Notes: generated by a model from the letters alone, not told the origin. A DNA stretch of 64,000 nucleotides from Mesostigma viride (GCA_009746045.1 RPFO01000003.1:512787-576786), one strand, 5' to 3'; shown: positions 48,419-60,543, counted from the stretch's first letter. A program made the numbers and translations.

Positions 48419-49870
48419 CTAAGCTGGGGTGTCTGGTGGTGCTGGGGCCGCGGGGGTCGCTTGCCAGGGCTTGTGGCCGACGTAGATGGCCGCCCCCTTC
48501 CAGTAAACCAGCTTCCCCGCCGCGGTCTGCTGGAGCTGGAGGTAGGTCGGCCATAGCTCCCGTCGCCGTTGTTGCTGCGCCAGGGTCAAGTCATCGTCCG
48601 AGGTGAAGTGAGTCTTCTCGAGCTGCTTGTGGCGTCTGAGAAACGAAATCTTGTCCGCCGGGTTCTCAAAGATGAGCAGAAGCGGAGGTGCCCCCGCCTT
48701 ACCCCGCGAGCGGGGAAGGCGAAGGGCCTCCAGCTTCATCTCACCAATGAGGCCCATGCGGCCAAGGATTTCTTTCTCAAACGCCTGTGCAAGCTTCCCG
48801 GAATTCTCACCTTCCACCAGGTCGAAGTTCTTGACGATGACGTAAAGGCTGCGCTTGGCGAGCTCAGCCTCCTCGCGGAGGTCGAGCGTCTGCTGCTGGA
48901 GCTGTGCTGCGACGGCGGAGGTGGTTGAGGTGGTGTGTTGCGCTTGAGCATGTCTGCCCAGGTCTGGGTGGGATCGGGGCATCGCCAGCCGGGCCAGCGG
49001 GGGCTGGCTTGGCGGCAATATCCTTCACCGCCTGGGCGGTGAGGCCTGCAGTGTTTTGCAGGCACTCAATGGCGATGGCGTTGTCCTGGAGGCGCTTGTC
49101 GATGTCGCGGAGCTGCATGAGCGGTGATGGAGTCTGTGGAGGCGGTGGGGGCGGGGGGGGGGGGAGGCGAGGAGGGTGGAGGTGGCGCCGCCACCTCCAC
49201 GGTGGAGATGGCGGGAAGCTGAGCAGCCAGCGTGCGGCCCACAGCTGCCACATCTGCAGTGAGGGGAGTCACGTGCTGTGAGATGGCTTCTTGAAGGTGG
49301 AGGAGGAAGGTGGATTCGGTCACGGGGGAGGAGTTCCGGAGGTCCTCGGCAGAGCTCTTAAGGATGGTAAAGACAGCGGCGAGCTGAAGGCGGGGGCGAG
49401 ACCAGCCGGGCAGGTGTTCCGGTGCGCGGTGCATGGAATACCGGCCATCTGCTCCATTGCGGAAAAAGTGGGTTTTGGAGCTCGCGGAGTTGCTGGCCGG
49501 CACAGGGCCAGGAGCGAGGTGTGTGACGCGTAAAACACGAGCTCCAGTATCTTGATGGGTGCATGGCATGTCGAAAAAGCCTGGCCTGAGGACGTCACAG
49601 GTGGGAAATAATCTGTCGACGTCAAAGTCGCGCTCAGACCAGCTAGGTTCGCCTGGGCGACTGCGCTCAGCGCTTGGGCTCAGGCAATGCAGAGGGCGAG
49701 GCAAGCCCGGGAGGGATCTGGGCGACCACCAGTGCGCGACTAGTGTCACCGCTGCCTTCCAGACCTGAGGGCGAAGCTGCAGCCGGAGCTGCAGAGGTAT
49801 TTTCAGGGCTTAGCGCAGGCTGCCGCCAGGCTGCTTTGCGTAGAGGAGCGTTTGCTCGTCATATATTGCG
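48419..49870 (-). pseudogene. ORF1-like protein of a non-LTR retroelement, copy B
   Basis: The 3' frame, 49,018-48,419, is open for 199 codons and holds LYVIVKNFDLVEGENSGKLA, PPLLLIFENPADKISFLRRH and DDDLTLAQQQRRRELWPTYL. This is an RRM-like fold with a basic tail. Upstream, 49,253-48,864 in another frame gives LRDIDKRLQDNAIAIECLQN, and 49,749-49,066 in a third gives LKSSAEDLRNSSPVTESTFL. Two frame changes, one at a long C/G run near 49,150, separate the parts; either may be assembly error. Copy A is a diverged relative. Both copies share a TTGCTTGTCATATATTGCG-type 5' end near 49,870. No reverse transcriptase follows, so the element is incomplete. Confidence 0.65.
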
Positions 49871-49987
49871 TAATAGCTTCGGAAAATTATATCAGCGTGT
49901 GCGTCTTAGAAAGACGAAGCGATTGTGATATTCAGAGCCGAATTTGGTGCCCAAACGTGAAAGTTATGAGCTCCGCCGACAGCCATG

Positions 49988-50052
49988 GCTACCTCGTGGC
50001 TCGTGGCTCGTGGCTCGTGCATGGCCCGTGGCTCGTGGCTCGTGGCTCGTAC
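49988..50052. repeat. (GTGGCTCGT)n short tandem repeat
   Basis: Six to seven 9-base units with one ATGGCCC interruption. Confidence 0.85.
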
Positions 50053-50384
50053 TTTGCAGGCATGGCATGGCTGTAACGTAACGACAGACATAATCTATTG
50101 GCAATAGCTCCACTGAGGGTGAATGATTCCTCAAGTGCTGAATGGTGGGCACGTGATTCCTCTGGCGGGAGCGCGGTCGTAGTAGCGAGTGCGTACATCT
50201 AAACACTAGGAAGAAACACACTGATTTCATGGGATGCTGTTTTTAGCTTTGATGCCCTAGGTCTCGCTCTGAACCTTAGTCATGAAGCCACGGGACAGGC
50301 ACGGGTACACAATGCTACACCAATGTACATGTGAATTTCGATCAAACCCATTCATTGTCGTCAGATCAGATTTCAGAAAGCAAC

Positions 50385-50540
50385 AAACGCGAAAACGCTA
50401 GTGGCCCAAATCTGAGATTCCGCGCGGAACACGGAAGATAAGAAAGCTCAGAAGCTACCAGCAAGGGATCGAACATAGGACCTTTGGCATTACTTCGATC
50501 GTGGCTGTGTGAGTCTCCTGATCCGAAGACATCTTGCTTA
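50385..50540 (-). repeat. tRNA-derived SINE, second family
   Basis: On the minus strand CTTCGGATCAGGAGACTCAC, then AAGGTCCTATGTTCGATCCC (B-box), then a non-tRNA tail. The B-box segment also resembles 29,005-29,030. No functional tRNA structure is present. Confidence 0.55.
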
Positions 50541-50559
50541 ACGTTTCGAAATGTCAGCA

Positions 50560-50865
50560 CAACTGCCATAAACCTCTTTACCAGCGAGGGGTGCCAATAT
50601 GTCCAACATTGCTGAATCTATAGAAGAAGATGACTCACCACTAGTCACTATAGCTATGTGCGCAGAAGTACTACGCACGGACATTCCTACGAGATATTCT
50701 AGTATTGCCGAAGTAGGCGGTTTGACCACTGTTGGAATCTGGTTGTATTGTGACGTACAAACCCATTCATCTCCAGAGTCCAGATCATCCTGAACCACTC
50801 GACTAACGCGGTGACAGCAAGCTCAAGCTACCGCCATTGTCCAGATTCTTCAGAATTCTGGCGGC
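50560..50865. mobile_element. diverged copy of the 34.2-kb inverted-repeat family
   Basis: CATCCTGAACCACTCGACTA, AAGCTCAAGCTACC and GTCCAGATTCTTCAGAATTC align in order with the right half of the complete element (34,616-34,700). The terminal bases are lost or mutated. Confidence 0.5.
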
Positions 50866-51239
50866 CCGCGGTGCAGTGCTTCCGTTATGTGTTTGATACA
50901 CATTGCCGGCATTCGACGCAATCATAGTTGAACCGCTTCTATTATATGAGACATCTGTTCCTGAACGCTATGTTCATCATCATGGATCGTTTCACTACAT
51001 GGTTAGAGATGTACAAGTTGTGATCGCTTGGTTCATCAATCTAGGCAGATGGTGCGCAAGGATAGATGGCAAGTAGTGATGAAGGAGACCACCCCCAACA
51101 AGCCTGTGGGGGCTCCGCGTGTGACCAAGTATGGCATTCATAGCGATTCGGGCCGCGGTGCCCACACCCCTGTAACTAGGACCTAGATAGCTTATACCAT
51201 CCATTCCATCCCATGTTCCCCTCCCACTGAGGACTTATG

Positions 51240-51740
51240 CTCACGTGACGCAGTCACGTGTCTATTCATTAATTAATTAATCAATCTAGGGTTGGGTCGG
51301 TTACCGGTTTTAGCCCATCGGTACCGGAACCGGTACTTGCCCTCGGCTACCGGTACCGGTATCGGTTACCGGGCGAGGCAATCGGTACCGTTACCGGTTA
51401 CCGTCAGTTACCGGTACCGGTACCCAAAGCCATGCCGAACTAGTGAAGGCCGGCTAAAAGTCCAGCACTTGCTAGTGTGCTAGTAGAGGCTAGTAGTACT
51501 CGTTACAGTAGTACTCGTTACCATCGGTTACCGGTACCGATTACCATCGGTTACCGGTTACCGTTACCGTGTGGCTGTCTGAAACACTGACGAAATCCTT
51601 GCTGGGCTGGCTGTTGGCACTTGGCGCGGCGCCGAAGTAACGGTAACCGAGGATGGCCTTCGGTACCGGCCGGTACCGGTTACCGGGGAGGCCGTCCGTT
51701 ACCGGTATCGGTACTACCGGTAACCGGTTGGGCGTCCCCA
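51240..51740. repeat. ACCGGT/GGTAAC-rich degenerate repeat
   Basis: Two dense blocks, 51,294-51,432 and 51,500-51,735, consist largely of CGGTACCGGTTACCG-type units. Many are self-complementary, so the DNA could form short hairpins. They are separated by a ~70-base spacer. An (ATTA)n tract at 51,263-51,284 precedes them. No coding sequence. Confidence 0.85.
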
Positions 51741-52287
51741 ACATCTACTGCTCCAACCTAGGGCCATTGCTGGTACTTTTGACGTCATGAAAGCAGCGTT
51801 TTGGACTAGTGGAATATGATTTTACAGCATAAAAAGTCCATTTTATCATGAATGAACATGGCCAACAACCCCAAGTGCCCCTAAATTTCTCAATATTTGT
51901 AGAGAAATGCTACTTCTCATAATTAAAACCTGCACAAATGCACAATTTGGGGCATGCATGTGAAAGTTTGAAGTACAAATTCACAATGAGGTTTTACATT
52001 TTTCAATTATTAATGGTATCTCATTCTTCAATCAATCAATTTGCAATCGTCCAAACAATTTATTCATTTCATACATGTCCGAATATGTTGAAAGAACACA
52101 TGCAAGTGCTCAATCAGCGTGGACCCCCTTGGACGCGCCCCACCATATATACATTGGACACGTCACCCCAACTACTAAACTGCCCAAAGTCACGGTAACT
52201 GATCCAACTACTATGTACATCTGCATTTCTCCACGTTGCGGTGGGCAATTACGTGCAAAACGCGATTTCGTGCAAAGTCCTCGCCCA
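51741..52287. other. A/T-rich spacer next to the minus-strand cluster
   Basis: No exon or recognisable repeat. The right end is the 3' flank of the large gene, whose stop codon is at 52,288-52,290. Confidence 0.5.
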
Positions 52288-54137
52288 TCATCGCTTGCCA
52301 GGTCGATATGAAGGAATGTTGTCCCAGCTGGCGCCTTCCTTCAGGAGAGTAACATGTTCTCTAGCGAACTTCAGAGGGAAACGAAACTTTTGCTCGCACT
52401 CATTACTCCAACCGAGGTCGTGCCCTTCATCAAACCATCTGAACACCACCTTCTCCCTCTCTTTGCCCAGGAGGGTGCCAAAGAGCGGAAAATCTTCCTT
52501 CTTGGGGTACTTGTGCTCCCAGTTTATGCACACCTCGTCTACCCATTTCGAACTCCAACCTCCGCGACTCAGTTTCGCGCCATCCATAAAGCGCATCCGG
52601 ACGTCCGGCCGAACGTCCCTGATTCGGTTTTCGGCCGTCGCATCTCTGCCCTGACCACCACCCTTCTGCGGCTGTGCAGGTTCGTCGGCACCCTCCGTCT
52701 CCTGCCCCGCCCCTCGCCTGCCCCCTCCCCGACGTTTTGCCTTCTGCCCCTGCGCAGCCGCCGCCTCTGCCATCAACTCTTCGTACGTTTTTTCTGGCTG
52801 ACCGCACGGTAAGGCTGGTGCGTGAGTTGGTGCGTTGGGTGGGAGCTCGTCCCCTCCCGCCCCCGGTTGTGCAACTGGTTCGCCGACCGCGGCCTGGCCA
52901 ACAACACGGCCGGCCTCTCTGGACACAGTCCCAGACGCGGATCCACGGGGAAACCGAACTGGAGTTTCTTCTTCGCCTTTCCCTGCACGTAAGCACATGC
53001 CAATTAACATGAATACGGAAGGGTCGTGTGAGAAATCAATGAAGCCATGGACTGATGCAAAAAAACTTATGTAGAAATATATATTAAGGTACTTATTAAA
53101 CTCGTTTATTGAAAATGAAATTTACCGGCCGAATGTACCGTTGGAGCGTGGAAGGGCATCCTTGGTCGATCGAAGGGCTCCATCAATGCGGTATAGTGTC
53201 CGGCCGATGTCCCTGGCGGCGCCTCAACATCGACCACCTCAGTCGGGCGCATCAATCCGGCAAACGCCGGCCCTCCACCTGAGACTTTCGGCGGACCCTC
53301 CACGTTACGAGCCTCCAATACCCTCTTCTGCAGTGGGGTGCTCGCAACAAAATCCGTGTCAGCCGACGGCTCCGGATCGTCATCCTCATTCAGCAGTATC
53401 GTGTTCGGGCATTGCTCCATCCCCGTCGAGCGGGGGGGCAAAGTCATCACAACCGTCCTTCCTGACGACGGTACGGGATCGTCACCCAGACCCAAAGAAA
53501 CCGAGGCGAGGGCGGGGGTCCCCTCAACCGGGGGTCCCCATGAATCCTGACGAGGCCTCATTCCCATCTGTTGGACACGACCGCCTCCCGTAAATCGGGA
53601 ACGCCCGCCGGCGCTACCAGTAACAGGCCGCGAGCCTGCTTCCTGCTGGCGATCCCCATCCTCATCACAGATACGCCCGCCGGCGTTTCCAGTAACAGGC
53701 CGCGAGCCTCCTTCCTGCTGGCGATCCCCCTCCTCATCACAGATACGCCCGCCGGCGTTTCCAGTAACAGGCCGCGAGCCTCCCTCCCGCTGGCGATCCC
53801 CCTCCTCATCACAGATACGCCCGCCGGCGTTTCCAACGACAGGCCTCGAGTCTCCTTCACCAGCACGCTGGCGCTTACCTCCCCCCCTTTTGTCTTCATC
53901 CCCCCCATTGTCTCCTCCCGCGAGCCTCCATCATCCCGACTGCGCTTTTTCCCTCCCCTTCCATCTCCTCCCCCGTCCCTCTCCCCCTCCCCCCTCCTCC
54001 CTCCTCCCCATCCCCATCCCCTTTCTCCCCCTCCGCCTGCCCCCCACCCACCCCGGGCGGGTGCCCCTCAGCAATATCCTCCTCCCCCTCTTCCTCCTCC
54101 CCCTCTTCCTCCTCGTAAACCTCTTCCTTCTCCGAGC

Positions 54138-54196
<59 letters not shown>

Positions 54197-57100
54197 GAAT
54201 GATGATCCCCGTCGTCTTCGTCGTCCACGACCACGGCAAAGTCCATGTCGACGTCTTGCCACCCATCTTCAAGAAGCCGATATTTGATAAGTCGGACCAG
54301 GCGCTTCCACCGGCGGATATGGGCGGGTAACCCGAACACCAGCAGAACTCTGGAGGGTCCCTTCAACAGGGCCTTGGTGATCTGGTCAACCACATCCCAC
54401 GCGGCATACCTCAAACGGGAGGAGGGTAAGGGTATCTGGCTGTCGACCGGAATACAGTCTTGATCCCACTCGCGCAGGTTCCTCCACTTCTCGTTGCTGT
54501 CAGCTGTCAGGTCCAGCACAGCAAACGCCTGGTCCTTCAGCTTCCCAGGAAGGTCTTCAGACCCCGTGTACAACTCGTCCACCACCTTCGTCACCACCAG
54601 ATCCTTTCTTTTTTCGTTTTCCTTCCATGTCATTGTCCTGTATGCGATCCAGTCGGGTCCCATCTTCACCCCGTCCCAATAGGTGAAGGCTTCCAGCCTG
54701 TCCCACCACCCCCTCTTGGCCTTGGCAGTCCCCTCCTCCTTAGCCGCCGCCTGCACCTCCTCCTCCGCCGCCGCCTCCTGCTGTGGCACACCCAGCAGAT
54801 GTTTGGTCTTCACCCCCAAATCGTCATACAAATGACGGGGGTGGGAAGCGAGCAGCCCTCTCGGGAACTTCCAGTCCTTCTGGTCGACCACTTTCCTTTT
54901 AGCCGGCGGAAGGTCCCTCAGCGTGAGAATGATCGCCCTCGTGGCCGTGACGATCACCCGCCAAAAGTCTCTGGTCAGGCGGCAGTCGGCGATGAACTTG
55001 TCGAGGTCCGTGGCGACGGTGCCCTTCAGCTTCACGCCAAACACGTGCTCCCTCACCAATACGGGGTCGAAAGTCCCGTTTAGTTGTTTGCAAGCGGCCA
55101 TCAGCTCGGGGTTCTCCAGGAACTTGATGTGGGCGAATTGCTTTGCCGCCTCTATCAAATTCTTGGCGACTTCCATTATTTTTATCAGGTTGCTGGGAGG
55201 GGCCTCACAGGACATGATCGGCGCTTGGATCAGGCTGTCGAAGTACTGGAAACTCGCAAGTTCCCGATGCGCGGTGAAAATGGACAGTTCGTGCGCCTTG
55301 TCTTTAGGGCGCGTGTCAAGGAAGTCTTGCCGAGCCGCGATATCCTGTGCGATCGCCGGCTTGCCGTCGACAGCGGGCTTCAAAGGGTCCTCACACCAGA
55401 ACAGCCAGCGCTGCATGAAGTTCTTCTGGTCCGGCCCCCACTTGTCCGTCTCTTCAGCCCCTCCTGCCTTGTCGCCTGCGCCGTCCCCTTCGGCCTTGGC
55501 TTGCTCTCCTTTCTGCCAAAAGGGCTTCACAATCGCCCAGATCTTGCCGTACAGAGGAGTTGGGAGAGACACGCCCTTCCCTCTCTTGACGGGTCCATAT
55601 GCCTGGTAGGCCCGGTGCACATCCCCCAGCGCTGAGCCCCACGTTGCCTTGGCTTGGGCTGTGTCCTCGGCGTTCATGGCGTTCCCGAGCTGCCTGACAA
55701 CTTCGATCATCTTGCCGACTTGTTCGGTAACCTGCATCCCCGTAGGGCAACAACGCGCAGAGACACATCGACAGTCCTCCCAAATAAGCACAACTCAACT
55801 GAGAACAAGAATACGACTGACAGAAACGCCGGCGGTCGCATCTTGACCAAAATATGGCATGCTAAGGTGGAACATGAAAACCCCTTATAGAAACGCCGGC
55901 GGTCGCATCTTGACCGAACTAATGGCATACTGAAATTAACACAAGAAAACCACTTATAGAAACGCCGGCGGTCGCAACCTGGCTTACCTTCTGTTCACGG
56001 ATCTGCCACCAGGTCGGCAGGATGGTCTCACCCTTGAGCATCTGCACGTCCACCCCCCGAAATTCGTCCAATCAGTTGCCCACTCCTCCAGCTTCGCCGC
56101 GGCCACGGTCTTCGTGACCTCCTGCTCCTTCCCTCCCCGCGCAACGACCCTGAGCTTTTCCGCCTTCATGAAACCATTCAGCATTGCCTGGTACCACACA
56201 GATCTTTGGTCCACCGTCATATTGTCGGTGACCAGTTCGAATTTCACCGATTTGATGAGTGTGGTAAAGTGGTTCCCGTCCAGCACGAGAAAGCCGCAAA
56301 TGGCTGGCGGCAACGGTGTCTTCTTCTCGAGTGGAGCCATCTCCCAGGCGGACTTGCACAAACTGTCCAAAAGCGCGGCCTTTCTCACGTCCACGGGCTT
56401 AAGTGAGTCCAGAATATCGGCCGGTCCTGTCAGAACCGCGGTGGAAGCAGCTTCGGCCATTCCCTTGGCCGAGCTCGTTCGCAGGTAGATATCAATCTCT
56501 TTGTCAGTCATTGCGCGAGCGTAGCCAGCCTTCATTGTCCGTGCCCCCCCATCTCCCCGAAGAGTTGCGCGAGCTGACGCTGGGTGCCTTCCTTTTTCAT
56601 CCAGTCATGAAAACTGTTGGGGCACCGGTCAGCCAAAAACTGGAACGAGTACCGCCACACAGGAATCACCAGCTTGTCGTGGCCGTAGTCGGACTCCGAG
56701 TTTGCAAAAATGGTGGCGTTCTGCTCGGCTCTAGACAGATGCAAGTCTCGTGCGAGGAGCTTCTGAGGCCCCACGAACAGGTTCCTTGTCCACACCCGAT
56801 TTCGATGCACCAAGGCTTTGGACATCTCATCGAGGTCCCGAGGCTGAACGGCAAGCTGCTTCCGCAACCGTTTGCCCTTCGCGATCTCATCGTTCACATC
56901 CAGGATGTCATCATCATCCTGCGACACCGGGGACTTCTCCCATTTCTCAAGCAGAGACACGGGAGCATCCGCAACCTCCACCTCCTTTCCTTTCCCCTTT
57001 CCCTTCAGCGCCTTCCCCTTGTAGGTCGCAAGTGCTTCGGAGAGTCCCTTCTGGTGTTCGTCGACGGCAGCAGTCCACGTACTATCTATTTTCATGTTCT

Positions 57101-59306
57101 CGCGGCGCGCGTGCTGGTCGAGGCTGATTGAGTACAGGATGGCCGCGTGGGTCGCCCTCTCGGCCTGCACGTACTGCGTTGATGCGAAAAAATCAGGAAA
57201 GCATAACCAAAAGGAATAAAGTAAATGCCGATTGAGAAACGCCGGCCGTCGCAACCTACATGAAACCTGAACCTCAACATCAAAGCCCCCCTCACGACAG
57301 AGGTATACTTACCTCGTTCCCCTTAACAATGATATGAAAAAATCAGGAAAGCATAACCGAAAGGAATAAAGTAAATGTCACACTTGAGAAACGCCGGCCG
57401 TCGCAACCTAGATGAAACCTAAACCTCAAGATCAGAGCCCCCCTCACAACAGAGGTACACTTGGCTCATTTCCCTCAACGATGCGAAATCAGGAAAGGAA
57501 GTAAGTGTTAGTCAAAAGGAAGTAAGTGTCACACTTGAGAAACGCCGGCCGTCGCAACCTACATGAAACCTGGACCTCAAGAACAAAGCCCCCCTCACAA
57601 CAGAGGTAGACTTACCTCATTCCCCTCAACCGCTGCTGCTTCAGCCGCTTTCTTCGACCCCTTCGCGATCTTCGGAGACTTGTCCCGGCGGGCATCGTGT
57701 TCCTTCAACATCTTGATCAGAGTCTTGGCGTCCGCCATCGTCACCGTCTTCAGTTTACACTTCCTCTCCTTCCCTTTGCCCTCGAACAGGTTCTCCTCCA
57801 TCCACTTTATCAAGGCCTTGGCGCTCGGGATCTCCTCAGGCTGTGTGGCGCCATCGGGCGCGCACGCATTCTTCACGATCAACTCAGCGACTTGATGGAG
57901 AGTCATCATCTGGTTCCGTACCTCAGGTGGGGCTGTTTCCGTTCTCACCTCGGCCACAACCCACTTTGCCAACTTCTTCAGTTGATAAGCATCCGCTTGC
58001 TCCTTAAAGCGTGTCATTTTCGCAGTATCGCCGTCGCTTCCACCCGCGCCCTCTGACACAGGCTCACCGACAGCGATAGCCCCCTCTCCCTGGAGATTTG
58101 CCCCACCCTGACGACCGGCTTCCTGCAAGAACATTATCAACGGAAGATTTTTAATGTAAGAAAAGTGTAGAGAAACGCCGGCCGTCGTAACTCTGTCAAT
58201 TGAGGACGAACCTAAACTTTCAATTTGTAAGTCAACGGTAACTTACCCTTCCCCCCTCTGCAGTGGAACCACCGTAAGATCCACTTCCCCTCCTGTCACC
58301 GCCCTCTTGCTGCTCGAACGGACTTCCCTGTAAAAATAGCAAACGCGATTGTCCATTCACAAGAAAAAAATTACTACAAAAATAAACAAGGATATACGCA
58401 CGCAAACCTTTTCAATACAAGTAAACCGGAGAGGAATCTGACGCACTCATGTACCTGGGTGCTTCCCGCCATTGAGCGGGCTTCTCTTGCACCAACATCC
58501 TCTTGCCGGCCCTGCGAACATTTCAACGGAAAGTAAAAATCCGCTTAGTTGTCGGAAATGACATGTCTGGCGAATATTGCAAAAAAATGCGTATTGTATT
58601 TCACGACATCAATTTAATGGGCGGAGACTTACGAAGATCGGCCCGCCACCTTCCAAATTGCCCAGCGTCATATCGAAAACATCGAGGACTTCCCCTCCAT
58701 CGACCCCCTTCCCCTTCCCCTCTGCCGCGGCGGGGGCATATCGCCCGTCGCGACCGGCTTGGAAGTCGCGGGGGGATCCCTTGCGGTTGAGGGCACTGCG
58801 GCCGACTCGTGCACACTCTCCCCCCTCTTTTGGGCTACTGCGGCAGGCGCGGCATGGGAGGGCGCGGCGGCTACTGTCTCTGGCGCATTCTGAGCCAACC
58901 GACGCAACCTTAGCTCCTGCTGGAGCAGGGTTTCGAAACGAGGCATGAATGTGCGCTTGGAGGTATAAGGCACCTTGGCGACTTCAGGTTTGTCATTAAG
59001 GATGTCTTGGTACAGCGCGAATTGCTGTTCACGAGTGCCATTCGCGAGTCGCTCAAACCGCTCAATCTGAATCCGCTTAACCGGATCGTCCACCATCTCA
59101 AGACCACCGTGGTACTCATCCTTCCCAGTGACCGCGGCAAAGCTGACACCAGATTCCACCATTGGGGGCGGCGTGCCCTCCCTTGCACGCTTGTGAGGAG
59201 GCTGTTGTGGGGAGGCGCCTTGGGCCTGAACTGGTTGCCCTTCTGACCCTTCCCCCCTAGGGGGAGAGTCGCCGACCACCTGCGATGTAGGGCCGCCCTT
59301 TTCCAT
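52288..59306 (-). CDS. large eight-exon gene of unknown function with acidic tail region
   Basis: Exons 59,306-58,633, 58,511-58,455, 58,327-58,247, 58,122-57,616, 57,173-55,988, 55,731-53,879, 53,567-53,126 and 52,982-52,288 join with matching phases. Seven GT-AG introns separate them, most with GTAAG donors. The product would be about 1,832 residues, not recognised. The N terminus is Pro/Gln/Gly-rich and probably disordered. Exons 4-6 are helical and lysine-rich; exon 6 has WWDRLEAFTYWDGVKMGPDW, RVLLVFGLPAHIRRWKRLV and then a run of ~20 Asp with Glu/Gly-rich sequence. The last exon ends WDNIPSYRPGKR. Exons 1 and 6 lack one base and exon 5 two; runs at 58,704-58,708, 56,544-56,550 and 56,053-56,058 are the likely sites. 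Adding them gives exact multiples of three, so assembly error is favoured. The ATG directly after the TTGCAG acceptor may not be the true start; exon 1 could continue from 59,574. Confidence 0.7.
53568..53878 (-). repeat. ~71-bp tandem repeat filling intron 6 of the large gene
   Basis: Four units containing GAAACGCCGGCGGGCGTATC, TGTGATGAGGAGGGGGATCG, CAGCAGGAAGCAGGCTCGCG and CCTGTTACTG lie between the GTAAGC donor at 53,878 and the CCAACAG acceptor at 53,568. The units are open in one frame (ETPAGVSVMRRG), so retention would add ~104 residues and then hit a stop. Each unit includes the cluster's palindromic motif, here in the sense orientation. Confidence 0.8.
55737..55987 (-). repeat. intron 5 of the large gene with three palindromic motif copies
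   Basis: GAAACGCCGGCGGTCGCA occurs at 55,823, 55,890 and 55,959, in units of ~67 bases that also share TTGACC-AA and ATGGCAT. The motif is on the plus strand, antisense to the gene. Confidence 0.8.
57176..57630 (-). repeat. 151-bp triplication across the exon 4/intron 4 boundary
   Basis: Three tandem units, 57,176-57,325, 57,326-57,477 and 57,478-57,630, each contain the end of exon 4 (GAGGGGAATGAG in the true copy), its donor, the palindromic motif and AATCAGGAAAG. The donor is intact in the outer two copies (GTAAGT) and mutated to CCAAGT in the middle one. Only the first copy, at 57,615, continues an open frame. Confidence 0.9.
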
Positions 59307-59528
59307 CTGCAACACAAAACAAAAAAATTGGAAAAAACATACGAGTCAGCAGGAAGATGCGCCCCACGTCGCAACTCAATACAAAAAATGCATCATTATG
59401 TCAAGGTACAAACAACGTTATAATTCAGAATGAACAGAGATTCATAACAAGAGAACGACGCACTAAAAGATGCGACCGCCGTCGCAACTTTCGTCAATTC
59501 ACTCTCTATACAAACAACTCTATGTCCC

Positions 59529-60263
59529 TCATAAAGAATCAATTGGCAAGGAAATGCAAAAAAATTCCGTTACCACCTCCGTCGACCCATAAGTGGTTCG
59601 CGAATGGGAAATCGCTGCTGATTTTCGGTCGAGCCCTTCACGGTATTTTCGAAATCTCGAGGCAAGGTTGCGCGGAAGAGGGCCCCCCTCAATCATGCGT
59701 GCGATCGGACTGGCCATGGAAACGGATACCTGGTTCCTGGACTGCCTTGCACGGTCAACCATCTTGAAACTTCCCCGGAGAAGGAAATCAGACGTCAGAC
59801 GGTTGAATATGCGAACGTCAAGATTTGACCAACCCATCATCCATTCCACCACCTTCTCCGCGGCATCATGGAAGACCTGCCTCTCATCCGCCACTCCTCG
59901 AGACCCAAACACACAATCGGCCGTGTTATCGTCGTGCCTCTTAAGGCGAATGTTCACGTCCTCTTTGTCATCATCCATTTCCGACAGCCGAATTACAGCC
60001 CTTTTGGCTCCGTCCACTCCATCCTCAAGAAGGACGTCCATCTGCGCCCCTCCCACACAATTGTTGTCAACGTATTGTTGCAAATGACGGGAAATCATGT
60101 CCTTTCCAAAAGCTACGATGTGTTCCCCACACAGACCCATGTCGGTAATTGACAGCTTTTTACATTTCCTATCCCGGCACTTCTTTTCGGGATCCTTCTC
60201 AAAAATCCGGAAAACAGCGTCCTGATATGGACGTCCCCTTATGTCGACCGTCAGACTGGACAT
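59529..60263 (-). CDS. CX4CX10CX2H-motif protein 1 (unrecognised)
   Basis: 244 residues. Near the N terminus (about residues 29-47) lies KKCRDRKCKKLSITDMGLCG followed by EH, giving C-x4-C-x10-C-x2-H, a likely zinc site. The rest is mixed helix/strand with an acidic DDDKED segment, and no family is recognised. The next gene upstream has the same motif spacing and near-identical bases around its start (CGGCCGGTATGTT, then GCAGATGTCC), so the two are paralogues. The ATG follows a CAG that could be a splice acceptor. Instead of ending at 59,529, the frame could splice at GTAACG (59,573) into the large gene in phase 0. Confidence 0.6.
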   Translation of the reverse strand: MSSLTVDIRGRPYQDAVFRIFEKDPEKKCRDRKCKKLSITDMGLCGEHIVAFGKDMISRHLQQYVDNNCVGGAQMDVLLEDGVDGAKRAVIRLSEMDDDKEDVNIRLKRHDDNTADCVFGSRGVADERQVFHDAAEKVVEWMMGWSNLDVRIFNRLTSDFLLRGSFKMVDRARQSRNQVSVSMASPIARMIEGGPLPRNLASRFRKYREGLDRKSAAISHSRTTYGSTEVVTEFFCISLPIDSL

Positions 60264-60543
60264 CTGCGAAACCAGAACATACCGGCCGCGAGTAGTTTAT
60301 ATTATTAAAAAAAACTGGCATTTATTAAGTCATCTTCATCTATTTATGCGAGCTAAAATTTGAAGAAAATGCAACAAAGAAACGCCCTGGGGCGCAACTT
60401 CCTCAACAACCACTTTCTACGTACAAACGAATGGCAATCACATCGACTACGATTGTCACTACATACGAATGTCCAGACAATATAATGTGTATGTAGAGGG
60501 GGGGCATTCAAGACCAGAGAAACGCCGGCGGGCGCAACTCATA

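Noticed and set aside
60264-60290. A 19-base GTATGT...GCAG mini-intron just before the ATG of the CX4C gene (and 24 bases in its paralogue)
   Set aside because: Far below normal intron size, lengths differ between paralogues, and no upstream exon is seen; more likely a conserved promoter or acceptor region.
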